In this document: piece after piece, positions 50,261-60,820 of the stretch | Numbering within the stretch: the first letter of the stretch is position 1 | Layout of the letters: each line of letters starts with the position of its first letter | Origin: Rotaria sp. Silwood1 | Taxonomy: Eukaryota; Rotifera; Eurotatoria; Philodinida; Philodinidae | Length of the DNA stretch: 64,000 nt | Direction of reading: 5' to 3' | Assembly: GCA_905250075.1 (NCBI GenBank) | Contig: CAJNOP010000003.1 | Location: 4,314,999-4,378,998, forward strand | Notes under the pieces: generated by a model | The model's input: only the letters and a program-made list of their open reading frames with translations | Databases searched by the model: none | What the model was told of the DNA's origin: nothing | Program-made: the position numbers and the translations under genes

Positions 50261-52214
50261 GTAACCAGTAAAAAAATTTTAATTGATTAATTCGTGCTAG
50301 TGCAAAAGAAATTTGATTTGATGCTGTTCGTTGCAGTATCGACTGTTAGACTAAAAAAATTCCATCGTACGTTACAGAGGTATGGTGAATATATTTTCTA
50401 AATGAAATACACAATTTTATACAGCAAAAAATGTTCTATCGCATGAGCTAAGAGTGAAGTCTCTCAACTGTGTCTGATCTGTTCAATAAGGAAATAAAAG
50501 TATATCATTCGTCATGTGTCACCTGTTGCAAATAAACTAGCTTATATTGGCTTAGCAAGACAATTGAAATTCAACGAGACATGCTTATAAAATATTATTA
50601 TGATAAGTAAACAATAGAACTTTCTATCAATTGATTTTTATCTTTTTTTGTGGAATCGGAAGATGGCTTATCGACTAAAACAATGAAGAGAACATCATTT
50701 TATTTTCTATATTTCAAGTATATTGACATAGTGTCACGACGATGCAGAGACTAGCTAGTCGCTAGAAACTCATTCGAACGTTGTCAGAGAGACTCTTATC
50801 TTGAGATGATACAAAAGTTCTTGAATCTTCAATCTGAGTTTTTTTTTTACATCTTCAGTGAATTCTGCAAGATAGTGGTTTTGACAATTGGGCCGCCATC
50901 TTTTATCCGACATGATTAAAAGTATTGAGCTAGTCTTCAGCTAGCTGTTTTGAACAAGAGCGATAATGAAACCATTCAACACAACAAGATCGATTCTAGA
51001 TGAAATTGTTTATCGTTTTCATGTTAATTCAAAACCTATTGTCAAAAATTTGAGGTCGTTTCACACCGAATTTATGTTGTTATTTGGCAGTTTTCTTTTA
51101 TTTACTAGATGTACATATGAAAATTTATTATCTTCGGTTGTGATGATCTCGAAAACGCAATATCAAAAAAATGCTGGTGTGCACATGATGATAAAGTTTC
51201 ATGATCAAATCTATACCATTCGTTTCTTAGAGAAAACCACTTAGAAAGACAGATTTTCGTTTACTTTGTTGTTTTCCAAGCTTCAAAATAATTAAAACGA
51301 TGATAACAATAACAGTTGCTTAGTACTAGTTTTGCTCTTATCAAAAACATTTGTGAAAACAGTTAATCATAGATAGTCCATCAGAGTAATAATCAAGTGC
51401 TGAATTGGTAGTATTCATTAGAAACATGTTGGTACCTATTAATAGAGTTCTCTTAGAGATGCATTGCGGATGGCTACTTTTCACTTTCATGTTATTTTTG
51501 ATTAACTAGTTGATAGGTGTTTTATGTTTTCCAATTTACAATGATAAAAGAACCTGATTCTAGTAAAACCTTAATATCATTCGGAGAGAAACGTTTTATG
51601 GCAGATCATCAAGACGATTATTCACTTTTTATAAAATATAGATTTTTCCGATATTTGACATGTGAAACTTTGCACTGCATTTTGCAGTCGAGTGAAACTC
51701 GAATGTCATCGAGTTTGTCTAAAAGAATGATGTATACACAAAGATATACACAATTAATTTGTATTATTATTCAATGATGTTTTTATTTTATATGTTTGCC
51801 AAATTTTCATCATCTTGATAATCAATACGATTAAAAATAGCCTTGATTACTTTGTCCATGTTCATTCAAAACCACGATAAAAATATTGTATGACCATTAT
51901 GCGAATACATACAAGACCTCAAATACTTAGTTTTTCTCTACACATTTATTATATTTATTTTTGCTTTAGGCATGATAGTTCTTTTTCAAAGCATGAATAA
52001 ATCGATTCGTTGTATGTTAAAAATATGAATTATTATTTATTTAGTTATCACCTTATATATTCCAACTAACAAAATATATTGAAATAATTTTATGATCAAG
52101 TCCATATCAGCTAACTAATGGAATTTCATCTTGAAAATTATTCGATGCATTCAATATTAAACTCATTGAAAATGGCAATTTATTATCATGGAGATGCTCC
52201 ATAGAATTTTACTA
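50261..52214. other. Intergenic, nothing recognised
   Basis: Frames at 50966-51244 and 51517-51777 (+) lack domains, codon bias like neighbours, or splice partners. Confidence 0.4.
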
Positions 52215-52407
52215 AAGATTAGGATTATTTTTCATCTATAAGAAAAGAAACTTTATTGAAATAATCAAATCAATTTTATTTGTTTCGATAATTATTCTTA
52301 GTTTCGCTACGATTGTTGGTATTGGTTGTTATGTAAATCATAATAATCTAATATATAGTCAAGAAAAAAAACGATCATTTAATGGAACATTAATAATGAC
52401 TAAGTGA
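52215..52407 (+). pseudogene. Coding-like fragment with one membrane segment
   Basis: The frame after an acceptor-like CTAAAG at about 52215 reads a basic stretch (IYKKRNFIEIIKSIL), a hydrophobic segment (FVSIIILSFATIVGIGCYV) and a polar end with an NGT glycosylation site (KKRSFNGTLIMTK), then TGA. This is the layout of a type II membrane protein start, but it has no ATG. A following Asp/Glu-rich frame (NDDDTDHEDDKDG near 52437) could be another exon or chance. No family recognised. Possibly a broken gene or an exon of an unresolved gene. Confidence 0.25.
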
Positions 52408-53377
52408 TTTCTGGTTGACCATAATAGAATAGAAATGACGACGATACTGATCATGAAGATGATAAGGATGGAATTTCCTTCACAAGTACGAAAATATCTT
52501 GAAAGAATTCATGTTCATGAATAAATAACATTGTTGTTTCTTTTTAGAAATGTAAGTCAATAGTTTCTTTGAAGTCATCTACATTTGTACAAGCGAGATA
52601 AACATACTTGCTAGTAAGAGTTTTCGATATCTATCTTTAAATTATACGTGTATCAATAAATGGATTGTTGAATGATCAAATGTGATAGATCTTAATGAAT
52701 AAAATTGATACGAATATCTTTGAAATGATTGAAATATTGTCAAACAATGTAAGACTATTTCTATTATCATTCATTGAGAATATAAATTACACAATTCAAT
52801 ATAACAGCCAGAATGAATACAGTAAATTTATCTTTCAAGATTCTTCTAAGTAAGTTGCAGATTATATAGACTGTGAGGGTACAACGATAATTGAATCTGC
52901 AGATATATGAACTTCCTTAACTAATTTTAATTCGAAGCAACGTATGATTATTGCATAATTTGATCGGTATATTAAAAGATACAAAAAGAAACATTATACA
53001 ATATGTACCTCTTCTATTAAGAACCTTTAAATCAATTATCTTTTTACACAGATAAATGAGTTTGTGCAAATTTATTTTTACCAATCAGTCTATATGATTT
53101 GCTTTCCGATATTCTCTTATTTGAAAATGTCAGCTCTAAAATCTTCTAAAGGCGAACAAAAGTTTTATCTTCACGAACTGCGTTGACAACGTATAAGTCA
53201 ATTTGATCAATATGTTCTCTGCCGAAAATCATATCGTCGAAAATCGATGATCTTCATTTCAATGACCACGCCTATTGGTGACATTCTGAAATGATACGTG
53301 CAATATTAGAAACGTTCTAATATCATATGTATTAATATTAATTGTATTTTAATAATTACACTGACGTACCAAATTAA

Positions 53378-53455
53378 TACCCACCTTGAGTGAATAACTA
53401 AACAGGTTCTGAAGTTAAGTTAAGAACTATGCTGGTAACTAAGTATTCTAGTGCC
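53378..53455 (+). pseudogene. Possible degenerate 5S rRNA-like sequence
   Basis: The order of motifs follows eukaryotic 5S rRNA: ATACCCACCTTGAG (compare ATACCACCCTGA), then after about 26 bases GAAGTTAAG (compare GAAGCTAAG, internal promoter box A), then GGTAACTAAGTATTCTAGTG (compare GGTTAGTACTTGGATGGG). Spacing is within a few bases of the real gene, but identity is low and the ends are not recognisable. Could be a 5S pseudogene, a 5S-derived SINE or coincidence. Confidence 0.25.
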
Positions 53456-53929
53456 TCAGGTCATAATTCATAATGCACACATCATATTTGAATCGATAGC
53501 TGTGACGATTTTAGATAGAAGAGTTGCTAGTACTGATGAAGTTATGCTTTATTGAGCTTCTTCATATCGTTAATCGTATCATTTACATCAAAACTACACG
53601 TTTATATATGCAACTAGGACAGACATGAATAAAGAGAGAAGAGCGAGATGGTTCACGATACATAGTTGGAATAGAAAGAAGACTAAAGCATGTGACATGA
53701 AGAGATGACACGAGAAGATTGAACATTACATATGAACAGTCAATTCAATCAAGTAATGGGAGTAGATAATGGCTCAACCAGGAATCTCACATGCCGGGTG
53801 TAGTTTGAGCGCTATATCCCGAGGATTCGTAACATCAAAAGAGAAAAAAAGACCAAGAAAAAGTAAATAACAGGTAGAAAGCAATGACGTGGAGTATACA
53901 AAGAAGAGATAAGTTTATAAGTCAAAAGA

Positions 53930-53957
53930 AAAATAAATAAAAAATAAAAAATAAATA
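53930..53957. repeat. AAAAATA simple repeat
   Basis: Consecutive AAATAAATAA and AAAAATA blocks. Confidence 0.7.
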
Positions 53958-54432
53958 CATATTAAAGAAAAACTGTTGAGAAGCAGGCAAAAGCGTAAGG
54001 TTGATGAGATAAACCACCAGACGGTCGAAATGATACACTTCGAAGGCATTTTGCTCACAAATGAATCAACTATTCGATGAGCAAGTCGCTACTTCAACTT
54101 CCGTCAAATTGAGATTGACTCGACTATTTATATACTCTCGTCGATTTGTCAATACTCTATATCGAAAGCCGTAGTCGTTCACTCCATTGAGAAGTTGAAT
54201 GGTCACAACAACATCACAATACTATATATATGTATGGCTATATATGATAAGTATTCAGAAAGAGCGAACTTAAAAAAATGATTGTCGAAGGCTAGATTAC
54301 CGCAACAGATCTCACCAACATAGATGCCTGAAAGACATCCGACAATTTTGATTTCAATAACCTTCATATCGATGATCTCTATTGTGGTGATAATCGTTTC
54401 AGTGATGAGATACACAACTGATGGATTTTTTG

Positions 54433-54876
54433 AGAACGTCTCAACTCGTCACGTGACGAGTTGAACAAACAGCAAAAAACAGACCTTTCGTAACACCAAA
54501 AATAGGGATATCCAAAAATACAGGGATATCGTAACGAAATTTACAGGGCGATCGTAACGATTAATACAGGAAGTTCGTAACAGTTGCAGAGCTTTCGCAA
54601 CGACAGAATCAGGGCTTTCGTAACAAAAAATCAGGAGTTTCGCAACGAATTGAACAGGACTGTTACGAAATGCCTGTAATTGAGGACGTGATGTTTTAAA
54701 ATGGTACATATCAAATCACAGGTTACGATCACTCTGTAAAATTCGTTACGATAGCCCTGATTTTTTGTTACGAAAGCCCTGATTCTGTCGTTACGAAAGC
54801 TCTGTTACGGGCTTTCGTACTGTCAATTCGTTACGAAAGTCAGACAAAAAAAAACGTGACGAGTTGACACATTCCC
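54433..54876. mobile_element. Foldback element built of 22-23 bp repeats
   Basis: Terminal inverted repeats of about 23 bp (left 54433-54455, right about 54854-54876) share TCAACTCGTCACGT. The left end continues as a perfect 22-bp palindrome at 54442-54463. Inside, the word TCGTAAC or TCGCAAC recurs on the plus strand at 54488, 54529, 54552, 54575, 54595, 54618 and 54640, mostly 20-23 bp apart. The complementary word GTTACGA or GTTACGG recurs at 54662, 54722, 54745, 54767, 54790, 54804 and 54830. The two arrays are inverted copies: 54587-54635 and 54756-54804 match over 49 bp with one mismatch. No real coding sequence. A non-autonomous foldback is the simplest reading. Confidence 0.85.
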
Positions 54877-55229
54877 GATTTTTTTAAGTTAACAAAAAGT
54901 ACATGCCATTAAGTAACCAACTACACTAATTTTAAAAAAGCAACAGTTTTATTCAATTTCTGATTTTAACAATTATATTGTGTAATAAGATTGAAATTAC
55001 ATATTTTTCTTGGAATTGTGCTCAAATGTCGGATATTGAACTTTTATATTATCATATTAAATTACGAATCAAGAATGGTATATACCATTTGAGAAATTAT
55101 TAGTAAATATTTTCCATTTATTCTGATAAGATTTCTTTGTAATGAAACTTTTCGTATTGGGATTCGATCCATTCCAAAAATAAACTTAGCTTTCTTATCT
55201 TCTGTTAAATTCATAGATTTGAATTGTAA
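54877..55229. other. Short intergenic stretch downstream of fucosyltransferase
   Basis: 3' flank of the fucosyltransferase gene (minus strand). No other feature seen. Confidence 0.5.
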
Positions 55230-56482
55230 TTATTTACATTTGTTCAGCCATTCTCGAAAATTTTCATAACTCTTTTGTTTTTCATCTTCATATAATTTAA
55301 TACATAAATTACAAAATACATTATCAATAAAATAATTTGATGGCCATACTATTAATCGATAATTAACACGCCATTGATGATAAGATTTAAATACATCTAA
55401 ATTTTCAGTGATATTCGTTAGCTCATCAGCAAGATCTTGTAAGTTTTTAAAATGTTCAATATGAATAAATGAATTTGGTGGTAAAATATTTTTATAATTA
55501 TTTTCATTTGATCCAAGTACAATTGGGATACTTCCATGCACTAAGGCATTATAAAATGCTTTTTCAGTAATATAATCTTGACAATTTGCATTTTCAAAAG
55601 CTAAATAAAATTTATATTTAAAAAGTTTTTGTTCAAAATCTTGTGATGATAATTGTTTTTTTTCTTTATTTAATGATGAACATCGACCAAATTGATTAAT
55701 TGAAAAATATTTACTTAATTCGGCAGCTATTTTATGTCGTTTGGTTCGAGTATTACAATTTGATACAATCCATAAAATTTTATTTTCTCGAATTTTAAAT
55801 TCATTTTCTACATCAAATGTTGATTGATTATTTTTTCGTGACAAATAAAAATCAATTGCTTGATGATCACGAATTGTATGTGATAAATTACGTGGAATAT
55901 ATCGACCATAATCATGTACAATATCTGAATCTTGTCGATAAGTCATTGTCCTAAATTGAGAGAATAAAGAAAAATAAATTCACAAATTAAAACATTAGCA
56001 AACCAATTGAATGTTAAACGAGATTGAGTATATTCTGGATGATTGATAGGTGCTTCCCATGACCAAAATATCCATCTTTGTTTGAATGATGATCGATCTT
56101 GATCTGTTAATTTAAAAGACCAATAAAAATCTTCGCCAAAAAACAGTACTGCACGTGGTGATCGTCGTTTAAAGTCTTCTATTTGACATGAAAATTCACA
56201 TTTTTTTGGACATTTTTCAAAATTAACAACATGTCCACCATTTCGACTACCTTTACATATATTATTTCGTGTTTTAATTGAACGATTATGCGTATAAAGT
56301 AATATAAGTAGTGATGATTGATTAAAATTTTTATAATAAAAAAATAAAGATTGATTAAAATTTTTATAGTAAGATAATAAAGATTGATGAAAATAAAAAT
56401 AAAATATACAAACAGTTATAATCACGAAAATATTATTTTTCCAAACATATATAAAAGATAGAAATCTTTTAGGATATGTCAT
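55230..56482 (-). CDS. Alpha-1,3-fucosyltransferase (GT10 family)
   Basis: Two exons, 56004-56482 and 55230-55950, join across a 53-nt intron to give FNWTMTYRQDSD at the junction; 399 residues. It is a type II Golgi protein: short cytosolic start (MTYPKRFLSFIYVWKN), membrane anchor at about 18-32, stem with two copies of YYKNFNQS, then the catalytic region. Family landmarks: ESPIN-like WSWEAPINHPEY, the FNWTMTYRxDSD motif, VSNCNTRTKRHKIAAEL, and the strongly conserved donor-binding segment FYLAFENANCQDYITEKAF then GSIPIVLG. The family transfers fucose from GDP-fucose to GlcNAc on N-glycans or related acceptors; the linkage here is inferred. I chose ATG 56482 because an acceptor-like TTTTAG lies seven bases upstream; the in-frame ATG at 56518 would add 12 residues. 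Confidence 0.9.
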
Positions 56483-56518
56483 AGAATATCTAAAAGTGAA
56501 ATATATAATGTATACCAT

Positions 56519-58801
56519 AAATAGTACTACGATAAAAAAAATTCAAATATTTTCATTCTGGTTCAATTCGATCGGCTGATCTTTTAGTTAGTGATAGAAG
56601 TTTATTCAAATTTCTTTTTCAAACAGATAGTGTAAGTAAATGTTTTTATCAAGTATTATTGTTGACCTCACTAAAGAAATTTTATCTGATAACAAGTAAA
56701 GAATAAATACATATCAAGTTTTTCATGCATAATTTTTAGTGGTCACCTAAGAGAACAGCAAGAAGAAATAAAAACAAACTTTATGAATAATATAATATTG
56801 ATACACATAGACCAACTTTTCAAAACTACCTTGTTTAAATGCTAAAATTCTTGTCCAAAAACTAAAATGCACAATATAAGGACTTTAAATACCAAATTGG
56901 TAATTCTCTCAAAAAAAAAGTGTTTCATGCTTTTAAAATTCGAAATATTCTACTCGTTGATTTTTAAACTAGCTACTTCTGAAAATTTGATCTATTTGCA
57001 TCAATGTCGTGTCATTGATAAAGTTTGTTTTCATTTCTTCTTGCTGTTCTATTAGGTGATCACTAAAACTTATGGAACATTTTTCATGTATTTTTCTTAT
57101 ATGATGGCACATACAATTTCTTTAGGGAGGTCAACAATAATACGTAATAAAAATATTTACACTATCTATTTGAAAAAGAAATTTGAATAAATTTCTATCA
57201 ATAACCAAAAACTCCAACCTATTTGATCACATCGGAATGAAGATATTTGAATTTTTTTTTATTGTAGTGCTACTTATGGAACTTCGTGTATAGTGTCGAT
57301 ATAATAATGTATCTAGAATAAAAACAGAAGACTTTTTTTTCCGATTGATTTGTACAAAAAAAAGTAAAGATTAAAAAATTCATCGTTCGCAAAGCATTGC
57401 TTTTGTAAAGTTGACATCATTTTTAACCAAAAAAGCAATGGAGAAAAAAAAGAAAAAAAAATACTATGACACATTCTTTTTTTTCCTTTTCTTAGTTCAA
57501 ACCCAAGCGTGTAACGGACGGCTTTTTCATTTTTGCCTTCCAATTTATTCGAGTAGCGCTAATGCATGAAAGAAAAAGGAATGAGGCTTCTCTCCAGCTA
57601 CTGAGTGAATAGAATGAAATCTACGGGTAAAATCATAAACACAAATATACGTTACGTAAATCGTTTTTGAGATTTTAGGCATAAATTTAATACAGCCTAA
57701 TTTGTTTTGAATTGAGTTAGTATACAATAAAATCATATTTTATAAGAGAACTGTAGGATATTGTCACAACTGATCTGACAGTTTTTTTAAATGGCTATGA
57801 GCGTATAAACATAGACTTCAATCTATCGAACAGAGTCGTTTTCTCTAAAGGCTTCATTAGTTTACTCTCAAAATTAAAAAAGAAACTCTAAATTTGGTAC
57901 AATCAATTTTCGTTACCATTCTGTACGCAGGTGAAGAATAAAAAAAGAGCCCGAGGCTTTACCAAACAACCAACGATACGTTTCAAATCTATGAAAAGAA
58001 ATACATGTCACCAATGTCATACATTCTTGTAATATGAATCTTAACTTGTAATATGATACAAGTAAAAGAAATGAAAAGAAGAAAAAGCTCATTTGTAGAC
58101 CAGTGCGTTGGCAAAATTTGAAGGTGTCAGCATTAACTACGCATTTTTCGTGATAATAATTTAAGTTCTGAGTTTTTGTGCGTAAAATAAAAAATAATGA
58201 TATGATGTGAATTTCCTATTTCTATGAAAAACAAATATTTATATTCGATAGTAATTTGAAGCAGCAGATCCATCAGTGATGCGAAAAGACTAGAGCAGAA
58301 GAGAGTTGTTTCTGAAAATTGGAAGAAGCTGTAGTTCAAAAGAATAGTATTTCGGGACAACCGAAATTCAGTAAACCTAATTAGTATGAATTTTTCCGTT
58401 CAGTTAGATATGCGCAAATATGCTATCGCTTTCATCTGAATTTTACATAAAAAAGAAACTTCGAGATTCGTTTATAACTTTATATTCAATTTCAAATCAT
58501 TTACTTCGTAGCAAATATTAATGTAGACTATACGAAAAAAATTCTATTTTTTGCTGTAGCTATTTTTAAACGAAACGTTTCTCAGCGCAAAAAGTTTTCG
58601 AAAAAAAAGGCAAACTCATTTTGTCGCCAGAGAATATAGAGATTTTATTTTCATTTGAATCTTTTATTCATTGCATAAGTCAGGGTATATGTTCTGCCGT
58701 TGTGAGATTATTTTTCAAATCTTGTCATGTTCATATCTTAGCAACAGGAGCGATAAAGCTTGCGCGATTACTTGAGCAAATTCCAATAAATGATTCTCAA
58801 C
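56519..58801. other. Intergenic, nothing firm
   Basis: No gene recognised. The last part, 58621-58800 (+), reads without stops (with VVRLFF and IKLARLLEQIPIND) and is interrupted by the 911-bp element. Removing the element does not give a longer convincing frame, so it may be old transposon or gene debris. Confidence 0.4.
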
Positions 58802-58803
58802 TA

Positions 58804-59714
58804 CTTAGGGGTATCCAAAAGTAGTGGCAACGACATTTTACTACCACTTAGTAAGCTTGATAAAAGTTTCTTTTTACACAGGATGATAGAGAATAAAATG
58901 CTCTTTCTTTCTATGCTATTTGATCATACTTCACATAATATAATGGTAATAAATTTCCAGTAAGATTCGTTTCGTTATCATTCGTGCTCGTTATAAGTTT
59001 GCATTGCAGTTTTCAATTTTTTTATGTGTTTTATTAAGAAGCAGAATATACTAAAAGATGCAGCGTGAAAAGCTCTACAATCTACATATGACTACGTATT
59101 TTATAGTTGCACTTTGTGTGTTTAGAATGGACAACCTTTTAGCGATCAGGCGCCCATCATGGGGAAAAGATAACTTTTTTGATACATGACGAATTCATTT
59201 TTTGTTATGTCATCGTTCCATTACGAAAATGCTTTATTAGTAGAAAAGTAAAACACACACAAGATGCAGCGTGAAAAGCTGTACAATCTTCACAGTAAAT
59301 TGCTTTCAAAAAGAGCACATTTCTATGCGATCAATTTTTGCAATGCTCAAAATCTGATCTCTCAAAGTTTTGTCCACTTTGAAAACAAAAAGTACAATTA
59401 TGGAATAAGTGCCCTTATGTAAATTGTAGAGCTTTTCATGCTGCATCTTACGGTATGTTTCGATCATTGATGCAATGTATTAAGGGACAGAAAATTAACC
59501 TGTCCTACCCGTTATAAACCAGTATAACGATCACGAATGATAACGAAACGAATCTTACTGGAAATTTATTACCATTATATTATGTGAAGTATGATCAAAT
59601 AGTATAGAAATAAAGAGCATTTTTTTCTCTATCATTCTGTGTAAAAAGAAACTTTTATCAAGCTTACTAAGTGGTAGTAAAATGTCGTTGCCACTACTTT
59701 TGGATACCCCTAAG
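58804..59714. mobile_element. 911-bp non-autonomous DNA element with 193-bp inverted repeats
   Basis: The left terminal repeat, starting CTTAGGGGTATCCAAAAGTA at 58804, extends to about 58996. The right terminal repeat, about 59522-59714, is its near-exact reverse complement ending in CCCCTAAG. TA at 58802-58803 and 59715-59716 gives the target duplication. Arms are highly similar, with only small differences such as a few extra T's and TGCTCG versus TGATCG. The interior (about 525 bp) has no transposase but carries three copies of a 28-bp repeat. This is a Tc1/mariner-style MITE or deletion derivative and, by arm identity, one of the younger elements here. Confidence 0.9.
59055..59449. repeat. 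Three copies of a 28-bp repeat inside the TIR element
   Basis: AAGATGCAGCGTGAAAAGCT plus CTACAATCT occurs at 59055-59083 and, with one change, at 59261-59289. It occurs in reverse complement at 59423-59449. The outer or inner pair in opposite orientation could be the ends of a smaller element nested in the larger one. Confidence 0.8.
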
Positions 59715-59716
59715 TA

Positions 59717-60820
59717 TTTTGTTAGAAAAACTTAAGATATTACAAAAGACGTCTCGACTTCTTGTACAAGGTAATCAAACTTTTCGGTAAATTAAATCGT
59801 TATACTTACAAGTATAAAACAGTTCCATTACATAAAATCGGAAAAAAGTATTATCTAAACTATTCAGAATTAAACGGAAAAGTAGTCTAAAAAATTTCCG
59901 CAACATGAAGAAAATGCAATTATAATAGTTTATCTAAAATGAGAGAAAAACGTAGCCTAAATCTTTAAAAATCAAACAAAGATATAGCTCGAATTTGTTC
60001 AAAATTGCAGAAAGTTCATCAGAAGTTTTCTATGACATTGGAGAAGGCTATGATCAAACTTTCAAAAGTAGGAAAGGTATATTTCTTATCTCCGCATGTT
60101 ATTTTGATTTTACACAATCACTAACCATTCTTGTGAACGTCTTGTTCATACTACAACCATTTTTAAATAGCACTTAAAAACTAAAAGTGGCATCTATCTG
60201 AGTCAAATAGGCTTTTCTGTGCTATTTGTAGTTTGTGTAAGTTTTCAACCTTTCATGCTAGATGAAATCATAAAGATCAAACTCATATCAAGCCAAGATT
60301 TCATAATTCAAGATCAAATCCAAATATTCTTGGTATAAAAATATGAATCTTTCCATCTCATTTAATCACTATGTTCTCTCGGATAAAACTACAAATGTTA
60401 GTAGTCATAATAAAGTTCAAACTACAATTGAACATCAACAGAAGTTTTTTAAAGTATTCTCAAGATTACAAAACATTACTTTTTAGAAACCAAAGGGTTG
60501 TATAATGCAATAGAATATATGTTTAAATATTGTTTCTGTTAAATCACTATCAATGATCATATACTTCAAAAGAAAAATATCGACAGAGATTTGACAATCG
60601 TCCATTGTGAATATGAACTAAAATATGCAATCAAAACATTAAGTGAATGTTTTCAACTATTGATTTATTATCTTTATTAAAGTAACAAACAACATTAAAG
60701 AATAGATGAGATTAATTTTTTTATTTTAATTAAATAAAAACAAAATTGATTTTAAGTCTGAAACAGTTTGTTTTCGAAATACTTTTAGCGAGATTTAATA
60801 AATAACAATTTTGTTTTTGT
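59717..60820. other. Intergenic, nothing recognised
   Basis: A short frame at 59995-60177 (+) has no features. 3' flank of the next GPCR gene. Confidence 0.45.

Larger units (their letters stand above)
52408..54432. other. Intergenic region, possible RNA-gene debris
   Basis: No protein-coding gene recognised. It contains a 5S-rRNA-like stretch at 53378-53455 (listed separately), a tract of AAAAATA repeats near 53930-53957, and a GC-richer patch near 53766-53832 with a weak tRNA-like A box. Confidence 0.4.

Noticed and set aside
53766-53832. tRNA-like A box (TGGCTCAACCAGG) in a GC-richer patch
   Set aside because: No acceptable B box or acceptor stem pairing at tRNA spacing; too weak to call a tRNA or SINE.
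54449-54709. 86-codon frame (-) inside the foldback element
   Set aside because: Its sequence is the translated 22-bp repeat array; no sign of protein constraint.
54480-54840. CRISPR-like regularly spaced repeats
   Set aside because: The repeats are 22-23 bp apart, in two opposed arrays inside TIRs in an animal genome, with no unique spacers of CRISPR size and no cas genes.
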